64,000 nt of DNA, from NCBI GenBank assembly GCA_903824045.1, contig CAIJVD010000010.1, positions 19,643 through 83,642 on the forward strand, in the 5' to 3' direction. Shown piece by piece: positions 28,254 through 36,390 of this stretch (its first letter is position 1; each line of letters begins with the position of its first letter). The notes below the pieces were generated by a model. The model worked only from the letters and a program-made list of their open reading frames with translations. It was not told where the DNA came from and searched no databases. The position numbers and the translations under genes were made by a program. The stretch is from an uncultured Chlorobiaceae bacterium. Lineage in GTDB: Bacteria; Bacteroidota; Chlorobiia; Chlorobiales; Chlorobiaceae.

Positions 28254-29039
28254 ATGACAGAACGTTCCGGCGGTTCAGCAACTGCGCCCTCACCGAAGTG
28301 GTTTGAGGAGTGGTTCAACCACCCCTTCTATCTTGCAGTATACAGCCACAGAGACCGCCAGGAGGCAGCCGAGTGCATTCAGACCATCATCTCCCTTACA
28401 GGCATCAACCCCCTTGATTCCCCTGCGGTTTCGGCGCTCGATATTGCCTGTGGCGCAGGACGCCACGCCCTTGAGCTGGCCCGCCTCGGCTGCGTCGTCA
28501 CCGCCAATGACCTCGCCCCGTTCCTCCTGGAAAAAGCAGAAAAGGATGCCAATGCTTCCGGCCTGAAGCTCAAGCTCACCTGCCGCGACATGAGAGCGGT
28601 TCATGACCGGGAGTGCTTCGACCTGGTCGTTCAGCTCTTTACAAGTTTCGGATATTTCGATACAAAGGAGGATGACCGGCTGGTATTGCGAAATGTGCAT
28701 GCGGCGCTGAAACAGGGAGGATGGTATGCGCTTGATCTTATCAACCCCGACCATCTTCGGAAGAACCTTGTCGCCCGCTCCAGCAGAACCTCAGGCGATC
28801 TTACGGTTCAGGAAGAGCGCAAGCTTGAGGGCGAGCGGGTGAGCAAAAGCATAACGATCTCGTCTCCTTCCGGTGAACAGGCCACCTTCACGGAGTCGGT
28901 CAGAATCTATGGGAAGGATGAAATTACGGGGATCCTGAGCGAGGCGGGCTTCACTGTGAAAGCCTTTGCGGGCAGCTACACGGGTGAGCCGTTTACAGCA
29001 GCATCGCCTCGAATGATGCTCATCTGCCGCAAAAGCTGA
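28254..29039 (+). CDS. Class I SAM-dependent methyltransferase
   Basis: Cytosolic methyltransferase of 261 residues. The SAM-binding motif I is ALDIACGAGRHALELARLG (about residues 61-79), followed by motif II VTANDLAPFLLEKA and the post-II acidic MRAVHDRECFDLVVQLFTSFGYF. The fold matches the Methyltransf_25 group. Its substrate is unknown, and no operon partner helps, because it lies alone between a terminator and a convergent epimerase gene. Confidence 0.88.
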   Translation: MTERSGGSATAPSPKWFEEWFNHPFYLAVYSHRDRQEAAECIQTIISLTGINPLDSPAVSALDIACGAGRHALELARLGCVVTANDLAPFLLEKAEKDANASGLKLKLTCRDMRAVHDRECFDLVVQLFTSFGYFDTKEDDRLVLRNVHAALKQGGWYALDLINPDHLRKNLVARSSRTSGDLTVQEERKLEGERVSKSITISSPSGEQATFTESVRIYGKDEITGILSEAGFTVKAFAGSYTGEPFTAASPRMMLICRKS

Positions 29040-29073
29040 CCCCCATCGCCGCTCCGCGCAAAGGGGGGAAATA

Positions 29074-30069
29074 TCAGGTCAGCAGGTTACGCTCCCGGTA
29101 CCACTCGAAAGCACTGCGAATGCTGTGTTCATGAGCTTCAGTGCGCATGCCGAGCTCTCGCTTCGCCTTTGTTGAATCAAAGTAGAGAAACTCCGAGGCA
29201 ACCCTGAACATCGACATGTTGAAGAGTTTGGAGATATTGTGCCTTCCTTTGTAGCGATCAAGGGCGGACTTCAGAATTTTGGCGGCCCAAAGCGGAAGCG
29301 GCATGTGAATTTTAGGAGCGCCGGTAACTCTGGAAATAGTCTCAAAAAGCTTTTTGTAGGATACATTGTCTCCGCCAATTATGTAACGCTCACCGGTACG
29401 CCCTCTCTCCATGGCCGTCATGATGGTCTCACCGACAATCTCGACGTCAACGACACAGATTCCGCCCATCGGATAGAAAGGAAGCCGTTTGTTATATGCA
29501 TCCTTGATGATGCGGCCTGCATTGAAGTTGATGTCGCCAGCGCCAAAGACAAATGCCGGATTGACGATAACGCAGTCAAGCCCCTTTTTGATGGCTTCGG
29601 CAACCTCCTGCTCAGCCTTGCGCTTTGTTCTTGCGTACTCGAGACTGATCTCGTCAAAATTCCAGACTACCGACTCGTCGACCGGCTTCTGATTGAAGGC
29701 TATCCCGACGGCCGTAATTGAGCTGACATGAACAACCCGTTTAACCCCGCACTGAAGGGCCGCACCGAGAATGTTCTGGGTTCCCTCGACGTTGATTTTC
29801 TGAAGAAGCGCATTTTTCTTGTCACCCATGTAGGTAAGGCCTGCCGTATGGTAGACGAGGTCCATACCCTCCATCGCCGCATCGACCGAAGCCGCGTTGG
29901 TTATGTCCCCATAAACGAGGTTGATTTTCGGCAGAACATCCGATAAAGAGGTCAGATCGGAACTTTTACGGACAAGAACAAAAATTTCGTCCGGCGTGGC
30001 TGCGAGCCTGTGAACAAGGCGTGAACCAATAAAACCGGTACCCCCGGTTACAAGAATTTTTTTAGTCAC
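29074..30069 (-). CDS. NAD(P)-dependent epimerase/reductase (extended SDR, dihydroflavonol-reductase-like)
   Basis: Extended short-chain dehydrogenase of 331 residues. The nucleotide motif is VTGGTGFIGSRLVHRL at the N-terminus, and the catalytic YxxxK is YARTKRKAE with the Ser in VVHVSSITAVG. The family holds sugar epimerases, hopanoid-linked epimerases and dihydroflavonol-4-reductase-like proteins, so neither substrate nor pathway is fixed. It is 83 bases downstream of the BMP lipoprotein gene on the same strand and convergent with the methyltransferase. Confidence 0.88.
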   Translation of the reverse strand: MTKKILVTGGTGFIGSRLVHRLAATPDEIFVLVRKSSDLTSLSDVLPKINLVYGDITNAASVDAAMEGMDLVYHTAGLTYMGDKKNALLQKINVEGTQNILGAALQCGVKRVVHVSSITAVGIAFNQKPVDESVVWNFDEISLEYARTKRKAEQEVAEAIKKGLDCVIVNPAFVFGAGDINFNAGRIIKDAYNKRLPFYPMGGICVVDVEIVGETIMTAMERGRTGERYIIGGDNVSYKKLFETISRVTGAPKIHMPLPLWAAKILKSALDRYKGRHNISKLFNMSMFRVASEFLYFDSTKAKRELGMRTEAHEHSIRSAFEWYRERNLLT

Positions 30070-30152
30070 TACTGAAACGCTTCAATCGATTAAAAAGCAA
30101 TCATTTTTTCCGCTGCCAGCACATTCCCATAACTGCAGGAACTCCTATAAAA

Positions 30153-31196
30153 TCATTGCACAACGGCGGTCTCATTGACAATAATTTTCCCCTCAACAAT
30201 TTTTTTCCGTATATCCTCAATCCTCTCATGGGTTTTCGTGCCGACCAGAGCGGCATTACGGTCATTGTAAACATAGTCGGTATAACGGTCGGCAAGACCG
30301 AACACCGCAACGGCTCCACCCTTGAACGTCCCATCCAAAACGGTTTCGACTGTCTTCAATACAGCCCTGTCGACCGCCTTGGTCATGCTGGAAAGCACAA
30401 AGCCGGGAGCTTCAGGCTCCTGATCACGATCGGTACAGATAACCAGCTTGCGACTCTCTCTGGCGGCTTCTATGACGCCAAGACCGCTTGCTCCTGCGGC
30501 CTCATAGATGATATCGGCTCCCCTGCCGAACTGGCCTAACGCGACCTCCTTGCCCTTGGAAGGATTGGCAAAGGCACTGCCCGTCATGCCGATGTAACCG
30601 GATATCACCCTCGCCCCGGCATTGACCGACCGGACACCGGAAATGAAACCGGTTTCAAATTTCTTGATAACACTCGACTCCATCCCGCCGATGAAACCAA
30701 CAGTATTTGTTTTGGTAACAAGGCCCGCCAAGGCACCGGCAAGAAAAGAACCTCTCTTCTCTTCGAAGACAACGCCCTGAAGATTGGGCGGCATTTGAAC
30801 TCCGGGCTTGCTGATATAGTCGATACAGACAAATTTCTTGGCCGGAAACTCCCTGGCAATCACCGTAATATCATCGCTGAACAAGAGACCAACGCCTATG
30901 ACAAGAGCAACATCGGGATCTGAAGCCATCTGTCGCAATGCGGCCTCCCGGTCAGCTCCCTCGCCCTGCGGCTCAACAAAGAGGAAATTGATGCCATGCT
31001 GTTTTTTTGCCATCTCCAGCCCGTTATAGGCTGAATCATTGAAGGACTTGTCACCACGTCCACCAACATCAAAAACAAGGCCGACCTGCAAGTTTTTTTT
31101 CGATAACTCCCCCTCTGCCCTATTGTTTTCACTCTTGGCGGAACAGCCGGAAAGAATAAAAAGAAAAAAAAGGAAATAAGAGAGCTTCCGCTTCAT
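30153..31196 (-). CDS. BMP/PnrA-family substrate-binding lipoprotein (nucleoside-binding type)
   Basis: Periplasmic or membrane-anchored binding lipoprotein of 347 residues. The lipobox is LFILSGCSAK near residue 18. The BMP fold signature follows: VGLVFDVGGRGDKSFNDSAYNGL, then VGFIGGMESSVIKKFETGF and DIIYEAAGASGLGVIEAA. Family members bind purine nucleosides for an ABC importer (BmpA/PnrA). No permease or ATPase gene is adjacent, so it is either an orphan receptor or uses a distant transporter. Upstream sequence is AT-rich. Confidence 0.9.
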   Translation of the reverse strand: MKRKLSYFLFFLFILSGCSAKSENNRAEGELSKKNLQVGLVFDVGGRGDKSFNDSAYNGLEMAKKQHGINFLFVEPQGEGADREAALRQMASDPDVALVIGVGLLFSDDITVIAREFPAKKFVCIDYISKPGVQMPPNLQGVVFEEKRGSFLAGALAGLVTKTNTVGFIGGMESSVIKKFETGFISGVRSVNAGARVISGYIGMTGSAFANPSKGKEVALGQFGRGADIIYEAAGASGLGVIEAARESRKLVICTDRDQEPEAPGFVLSSMTKAVDRAVLKTVETVLDGTFKGGAVAVFGLADRYTDYVYNDRNAALVGTKTHERIEDIRKKIVEGKIIVNETAVVQ

Positions 31197-31346
31197 CTGA
31201 CTATTGAACCAAAGGTTGATTATTCCTCGTAGGTTACCGCGTTTTTTTAATCCGGAATTTATGAAATATTCTCCCTAATTAAAAGCCCGAAGATAACGAG
31301 CGCAGCCAAAGCCTTCGCCACCGCAGAGCTGCCGATCACCAGCGAC

Positions 31347-32072
31347 TCAGGTGCCGCAACAGCCTCTATACTCCTTACCGCTTCCGCAGGGACAGCGGTC
31401 ATGCCTTCTGATCGTAAAGATTCGGGCTACAGGTTTCGCGATATCTGCCGCTGCTTCTCCCTTCGCTATCCGGGCTGAATACCAGAATCGATAGATATGA
31501 CTGACGCTGTTTGCGACAAGCTCTTTCAGCCGCCTCCGCTCATCCCCTCCTAACTCCTGATCTTCATGCTCACCTCCGGCGAGCATCAGCATCGGGCCAA
31601 GCATCAGAGCGGCGGAATGGCCACCTTCATCAATGGCGACAAAGATAGGCTTCCAATGATCGTAATAGAGCTCGATACCAAACATGAACGCCGCTGCCCA
31701 GGAGGCAACAGCCGACTCTTCAGCTTCCCTGGAAGGATAGGCAAAAAAATTGAAAACAGGCATAAAGCCATCCGGATCAGTCCGGATCGCGGCCTCAAGA
31801 GCGCCCATATAACGCACCAGAAGCCATCTGAGCCGCTGATCCTGCCCGGCAGAAGAGCTTCCGTCGAATTCGCTTTCCCGTGTTCCGATGACATAGCCAG
31901 TCCACTCCTCCGGAGTGACAGAGACCGGCCCGATAGCGAGTGCCGTTGCAAATCCGTCAAGGCCGTCAAGCGTCATGAGATCGGAAGTGGACGACTCAAA
32001 CCGGAGAACGCGGTTGAGCTCCTCCAGCTCCAGGCTGGAAAGCGGCGTAGACAATGTACTCAACGGCCCCAT
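31347..32072 (-). CDS. UPF0149/YecA-like protein with C-terminal SEC-C zinc motif
   Basis: A 241-residue protein. The N-terminal two-thirds resembles the YgfB/YecA (UPF0149) helical family (LMTLDGLDGFATALAIGP, VTPEEWTGYV). The tail carries a SEC-C motif, CPCGSGKEYRGCCG, that binds zinc as in SecA. Function is unknown; SEC-C tails often mediate interaction with the ribosome or SecB-like partners. No operon partner is obvious: the neighbours are 150 and 220 bases away. Confidence 0.85.
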   Translation of the reverse strand: MGPLSTLSTPLSSLELEELNRVLRFESSTSDLMTLDGLDGFATALAIGPVSVTPEEWTGYVIGTRESEFDGSSSAGQDQRLRWLLVRYMGALEAAIRTDPDGFMPVFNFFAYPSREAEESAVASWAAAFMFGIELYYDHWKPIFVAIDEGGHSAALMLGPMLMLAGGEHEDQELGGDERRRLKELVANSVSHIYRFWYSARIAKGEAAADIAKPVARIFTIRRHDRCPCGSGKEYRGCCGT

Positions 32073-32200
32073 CGACCTCTCTTCAAAAGTTGCTGTCCGG
32101 GCCTATCCCCGCACTGTTTGTAACTCGTAGCTGTCTTCAGCATGGTCAAGTAAACGGATGCGCGCAAAAGATCAATAAAGATCGGCTGCGCCTTAAAAAG

Positions 32201-32230
32201 TTAGAATAATCACTTATTTGTTCTTATAAT
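32201..32230 (+). promoter_or_regulatory. Probable sigma70 promoter of the NlpC/P60 gene
   Basis: TTAGAA (32201-32206), an 18-base spacer and a perfect TATAAT (32225-32230), 64 bases before the start codon. Confidence 0.5.
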
Positions 32231-32293
32231 GATCGATAGAAAATTCTCGACCCGAAGACCCCATTCCTTTTACACTTTCAGACCGAGCACTCT

Positions 32294-32923
32294 ATGTCCT
32301 CATTCAAGTGCATACATGTTCCGCTACAAAAAGCTGTCCGTTCCTACCGGACAATGCTGTTGATCCTTGCAGCTTCAGCCATACAATCACTCTCTCCTGC
32401 AGCTGTTTTTTCCGAGACCGCCCCTGAACCTTTCCTCAAACAGCACACTCAGCAGGTTTCAGAAACGCCCCGTCCGTTCACGGACTCCATGCAGAAGTTT
32501 TTTTCCAATGTCACCCGGTACTTCGGAACACATTACCGCTCCGGCGGCCAGACCCCTGCGGGCTTTGACTGTTCCGGCTTTGTACGCTTCATGTTCGGCA
32601 AAACATTTGACATGGAGCTGCCAAGATCCTCAACGGAGATGGCTGCCATCGGAACAAAGGTAAACAAGGACGACCTTCAGCCCGGAGATCTTGTGTTTTT
32701 CCAGACAAAAGGGCGCAGAATCAATCATGTCGGCATCTTTATCGGCAACGATACCTTCATTCACTCATCCCTCTCGAAGGGCATCACTGAAGACCGGCTG
32801 AACCACAGCTACTTCGAAAAACGCTTTGCCGGCGCAGTAAGGGTCCTCGACCCCGCAACAGCCAAAAGCCCCGCTCTGCCTGTCAAGACCAAAGAGACAA
32901 AAGCGCAGGGCGAAGCCTCCTGA
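32294..32923 (+). CDS. NlpC/P60 (C40) cell-wall peptidase
   Basis: Exported peptidoglycan endopeptidase of 209 residues. A signal sequence lies around residues 15-40 (MLLILAASAIQSLSPAAVF after a basic stretch); a start at the second Met, residue 22, is possible. The C40 catalytic Cys is in GFDCSGFVRFMF and the His in INHVGIFIGND, with FIHSS completing the site. The short Ser/Thr/Lys tail is low complexity. It probably cleaves stem peptides during wall growth or turnover. Confidence 0.9.
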   Translation: MSSFKCIHVPLQKAVRSYRTMLLILAASAIQSLSPAAVFSETAPEPFLKQHTQQVSETPRPFTDSMQKFFSNVTRYFGTHYRSGGQTPAGFDCSGFVRFMFGKTFDMELPRSSTEMAAIGTKVNKDDLQPGDLVFFQTKGRRINHVGIFIGNDTFIHSSLSKGITEDRLNHSYFEKRFAGAVRVLDPATAKSPALPVKTKETKAQGEAS

Positions 32924-32949
32924 CACCTTTTCCTTCTTTTCCTTATACA

Positions 32950-32977
32950 GGGAGCATAGCAATTGCGATATGCTCCC
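32950..32977 (+). terminator. Hairpin after the NlpC/P60 gene
   Basis: Perfect 9-bp stem gggagcata / tatgctccc with a 10-base loop. No T tract follows, so it may stabilise the mRNA end rather than terminate. Confidence 0.4.
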
Positions 32978-33062
32978 CCTCCCCGTTTACCCCTGCATCG
33001 TCTCAATCAAATCATCCCAAGAGCAACACCCTCCATGTAAGACCTATGTTATTTGCTGATTT

Positions 33063-33085
33063 TGCATATATTGAGCGTATATGCA
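33063..33085 (+). promoter_or_regulatory. Perfect inverted repeat upstream of the outer-membrane protein gene
   Basis: TGCATATA, 7-base spacer, TATATGCA, 92-114 bases before the start codon at 33177. Perfect symmetry and position suggest a dimeric regulator binding site. Confidence 0.45.
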
Positions 33086-33176
33086 TCAGCGCACCCTTTA
33101 GTTTCAGCTGTGCAGAGAAAACCGTTGCGTTCCCGCATACGACAACGTTCCGCCAACATCAAACAAAGGAATTGCC

Positions 33177-33854
33177 ATGAAACACCCCAGAGTGAAATAC
33201 CTGCTGCTTGCAGCGCTCGCGTCAACGGCAACTACCGCCCCGGCATTTGCCGACACTGGAAAGATCGGCGCTGCCATCAAAGCCGGCACGTCAGGAATCG
33301 GCGGAGAGGTGACGATAGGCCTGACCCCCTTCATCAATGCAAGAACAGGAGTTAACGCCTTCAATTACGACGGATCTGCCACCGAGAGCGATGTCCGCTA
33401 TAACTACAGCCTGAGGCTGAAATCCTATCCCGTACTTCTCGACTGGCACCCGTTTGAAGATTCAGGATTCAGAATAACTTCCGGTGTCGTCATCAACAAC
33501 AACACTCTCAGCGCAACAGGCGCCCCCCAAACCTCCTATACCATCGGAAACACGACCTACTCCGCCGAGGAAATAGGAACGCTCTCGGGCAATGTCACCT
33601 TCAAGCACTATGCACCCTTTGCAGGCATCGGCTGGGGGAATGCCGTTGGAAACCACTCGGCTCTCTCTTTCGCTGTGGACCTCGGCGTCATCTTTCAGGG
33701 CACCCCTGATGTCGCACTTGCTGCAAGCGGCTCTATGGCTACCAATGAGCTGTTCAAAGCCGATCTTGACAGGGAGATCAACACTGTGAAGAGCAAGATC
33801 AATGATATCAAATACTATCCAGTGATCTCACTCGGCCTTGCCTATAAATTCTGA
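33177..33854 (+). CDS. Outer-membrane beta-barrel protein
   Basis: Predicted outer-membrane protein of 225 residues. The signal peptide (MKHPRVKYLLLAALASTATTAPAFA) ends in an AFA-D cleavage site. The mature part shows alternating hydrophobic/polar strands (FAGIGWGNAVGNHSALSFAVDLG) and ends YYPVISLGLAYKF, with a terminal Phe typical for BAM-dependent barrels. It lacks a recognisable OmpA or porin domain and may be a small 8-10-strand barrel. It is monocistronic, with a terminator and an upstream inverted repeat. Confidence 0.8.
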   Translation: MKHPRVKYLLLAALASTATTAPAFADTGKIGAAIKAGTSGIGGEVTIGLTPFINARTGVNAFNYDGSATESDVRYNYSLRLKSYPVLLDWHPFEDSGFRITSGVVINNNTLSATGAPQTSYTIGNTTYSAEEIGTLSGNVTFKHYAPFAGIGWGNAVGNHSALSFAVDLGVIFQGTPDVALAASGSMATNELFKADLDREINTVKSKINDIKYYPVISLGLAYKF

Positions 33855-33884
33855 GCGCTGCTCACCCCTCTTTTTTACTCCTGA

Positions 33885-33926
33885 TGCGGCTCCAGCTTAG
33901 AGCGGATGCCGCACAGGCCTTTTTTC
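33885..33926 (+). terminator. Terminator after the outer-membrane protein gene
   Basis: Stem tgcggc-tcc / gga-t-gccgca (one bulge) at 33885-33913 followed by a run of T. Confidence 0.6.
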
Positions 33927-34125
33927 GCCCCGGAACGAACCTTTTTCACACCAATAACTATCCGCTGTCCCCCTGTAATCATCATCCATCAAATCGCAAT
34001 GGAGCATCCTCTTTGAAAGACCCCATCTGATTATTCATCGTAACCAATTGTTACACCAGGAACAGCGGAAAACCTCTTTTTTCTCTGCATGCCAAAGCGA
34101 GCGCGAGCACCAAACCCGGAACGGC

Positions 34126-35181
34126 TCATTGCAGACAAAGATGCTGCTGCTGCAGCAGACGGTAGTAAAGCTCCTCGTACTTCCCCACCATGCAGTTCAG
34201 CGAAAAACGTCGCTCAAACTCCTCCCGGCAAGCATGGCGCGACAACTCTCCGACATGATGAATCGCCTCAATAAAATCAAGCCGGCTTTCACAGATAAAG
34301 CCCGTTTTGCCATGCGTTATCACTTCCGGTACTGAACCGCACCCCCTTGCAATCACCGGAGTTCCGCATGCGAGCGCCTCAATCATCACCAATCCGAACG
34401 GTTCAGGCCAGTCTATGGTATTAAGAAGTGCAATTGATTCTCGAAGCAACTCAATCTTGCGATATTCGTCAACCTCACCCACATAGTCGATCAGCGGATG
34501 ATCAAGCAGTGGTTTCACTTTTTCCTCAAAATAGAGCCTGTCTGCCGGATCGATCTTGGCGGCAATCTTCAGCGGCACATGACAAGCCTTGGCAAGCATG
34601 ATCGCCTGCACAGGTTTTTTCTCTTCGGAAAAACGTCCCAGATAAAGAAAATACTTTCCGGGTCGTGCGCTGAATTCAAATGCTGACTTGGGATAGCCGT
34701 GATATATCGTGTCTACCCAGTTGATATCGGGGACCGGATTGCGCTGGGCGTCACTGATCGAAACATAGCTCATATCCCTGTATGCTCTCAGCAGGTTGGG
34801 GCAATCCCCGAGATCAAGTCTGCCGTGCATGGTAAGCACGGTTGGTACTGGCGCGGTTGCTGCAAAAGGCAAGGTCAGGTATTCAAGATGCGAATGAACA
34901 ATATCGAACTCATGAAGCATCCGCCCATAGACCTCTGTTAGCATCATCATGCTTATCATGACCGGCGAGTGCGGTTTTCTGCCCAGACGAAGGCTTTCGC
35001 TTATCGGAGCAACAAGCCTGGCGCTTGTTATGGAATCTCCGGATGCAAAAAGGGTGACCTGATGCCCCCTCTCCACCAGCCCTTCGGTTAAATGATAGAC
35101 GACCCTTTCAGTCCCCCCGTATTTTTTTGGAGGCACCCGTTCAACCAGAGGAGCAACCTGAGCGATGCGAAGCTTCTTCAT
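34126..35181 (-). CDS. Group 4 glycosyltransferase (GT-B, GT1/GT4 fold)
   Basis: Glycosyltransferase of 351 residues, counted from the ATG at 35181 (MKKLRIAQVAPLVERVPPKKYGGTERVV, a family-typical start, with ggag upstream). The frame is open further to 35289 but overlaps the preceding gene. The C-terminal domain has YLGRFSEEKKPVQAIMLAK, and the E-x7-E region is PEPFGLVMIEALACGTPVIA. Sugar and acceptor are unknown. It lies 31 bases after the short sigma-like gene on the same strand, so they may be co-transcribed. Confidence 0.88.
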   Translation of the reverse strand: MKKLRIAQVAPLVERVPPKKYGGTERVVYHLTEGLVERGHQVTLFASGDSITSARLVAPISESLRLGRKPHSPVMISMMMLTEVYGRMLHEFDIVHSHLEYLTLPFAATAPVPTVLTMHGRLDLGDCPNLLRAYRDMSYVSISDAQRNPVPDINWVDTIYHGYPKSAFEFSARPGKYFLYLGRFSEEKKPVQAIMLAKACHVPLKIAAKIDPADRLYFEEKVKPLLDHPLIDYVGEVDEYRKIELLRESIALLNTIDWPEPFGLVMIEALACGTPVIARGCGSVPEVITHGKTGFICESRLDFIEAIHHVGELSRHACREEFERRFSLNCMVGKYEELYYRLLQQQHLCLQ

Positions 35182-35212
35182 CAGAGTCCGCTCCCGTTGA
35201 AGGAAATGCCAC

Positions 35213-35593
35213 TCAACAGGAGGCCTTGATGAGGGTTCCGTCGACCAGCGACTTACGTCCCCAGGATAGCCACAACCGTATTGTTCCAAGAGGTTCGCCG
35301 ATAATTTCAGAGATCTCCCGATGTTTAAGACCGCTAATCTCTGACAAAAGAACAGATAACTTTATATCTGCTGAACAGTTATGCCCTGCAACAGCGGCTT
35401 CAATTGGGGGGATGGAATCATAATAACAGCTTCTGAAGGTACGGAAAAGCTCCTTTACTGAACTGCCCTTTGCTGCATGGCGATAGGTCCGGCTTACCAG
35501 CTCATTGGTTGCCGAGAGTGAACCGGTCATCCAGTAAGCAAGGCTGTATATATCATCCATCAGATCATATGGCGTTTTTTTTATGCTGACCAT
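35213..35593 (-). CDS. Short sigma-70-like protein (ECF-like, divergent)
   Basis: A 126-residue protein from the ATG at 35593. A weak region 2 resemblance lies at about residues 10-60 (DDIYSLAYWMTGSLSATNEL), and a clearer region 4 helix-turn-helix near the C-terminus (LSEISGLKHREISEIIGEPLG, then RLWLSWGRKSLV). Compared with ECF sigma factors it is short (usually 170-200) and region 2 lacks the aromatic melting motif. It could be a minimal or decayed sigma factor or a DNA-binding regulator. An upstream extension to 35680 is possible. Confidence 0.7.
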   Translation of the reverse strand: MVSIKKTPYDLMDDIYSLAYWMTGSLSATNELVSRTYRHAAKGSSVKELFRTFRSCYYDSIPPIEAAVAGHNCSADIKLSVLLSEISGLKHREISEIIGEPLGTIRLWLSWGRKSLVDGTLIKASC

Positions 35594-35929
35594 TCCCACC
35601 CCGATAAAAAGACAGTTAATAAACGGTAACGAGGCTAAAAGCAGGCCTCTGACATTTTGTAAATGCAACTTGCATGCCAAAGGGTAAATGCGCTGGATAC
35701 CGTATGAGAAGGGAGTGCAGGATTCGGAAGTGTCTCAACTTGACCGTCCTGATGTGAGACGTTGCTGCGCTGAGCCGGGCAAAAAGAGGGCCGTTAGTGA
35801 ACAGGATGAGTGAAAATGAACAAAAATATCGTTTGGAAGTGACGTCGCTGAAGTATAAAATCAACCCTAAAAAAAAAACAGAAACGATCTGCAAGGAGTG
35901 CTTTGATCATGCTTGAATCCTGAGCGGCC
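35594..35929. other. Divergent intergenic region
   Basis: About 336 bases between the sigma-like gene and the membrane-protein gene. It must hold promoters for both; an A-rich run lies just before 35882. No RNA gene or repeat is seen. Confidence 0.4.
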
Positions 35930-36277
35930 ATGACTCTCACCGAATTCATAGGCGGCATACTTGATAGCGCTGAAAAACATCACGGAGTCAGTCCCATGAT
36001 TTTTGGGGTTCTCTATTTCGGAAGCATCCCCTTTCTCATGATCTCTCTTGCCTGGCTGGTAAAAAACCTTCGCCTGAAAAAGCCTGCCATTCTGCCTGGT
36101 GCGCTCTCGGCGCTCTTTTTTATCGCCTCTTATCTCTACCTCATCATTGCAGGCAAAAACATCCCGACGGAAATCTATTTGCTTATAGGGTTGGTTTTTA
36201 CGGGAGGAGTTACATCCACCGTCATCACTGCGCGGCACAGGATTGGTGAAAGAAAGAATAATCCCGGAGAGCGGTAA
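35930..36277 (+). CDS. Small membrane protein, three to four transmembrane segments
   Basis: A 115-residue hydrophobic protein with membrane segments at about residues 22-45 (MIFGVLYFGSIPFLMISLAWLV), 53-72 (LPGALSALFFIASYLYLII) and 80-98 (IYLLIGLVFTGGVTSTV). The C-terminal tail is charged. No family is recognised. It stands alone, divergent from the sigma-like gene and convergent with the histidine kinase. Confidence 0.7.
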   Translation: MTLTEFIGGILDSAEKHHGVSPMIFGVLYFGSIPFLMISLAWLVKNLRLKKPAILPGALSALFFIASYLYLIIAGKNIPTEIYLLIGLVFTGGVTSTVITARHRIGERKNNPGER

Positions 36278-36390
36278 GGGCAGCAACGGCCAGCCGAACT
36301 CCTCTGCCAAAAGCGCGGGGCATGATCACCCGCGAATCCGCCGAAAAGGCCGGACGGAGCTCCTGCCCTGAGGTTTGCCAAAAAAGCGGG

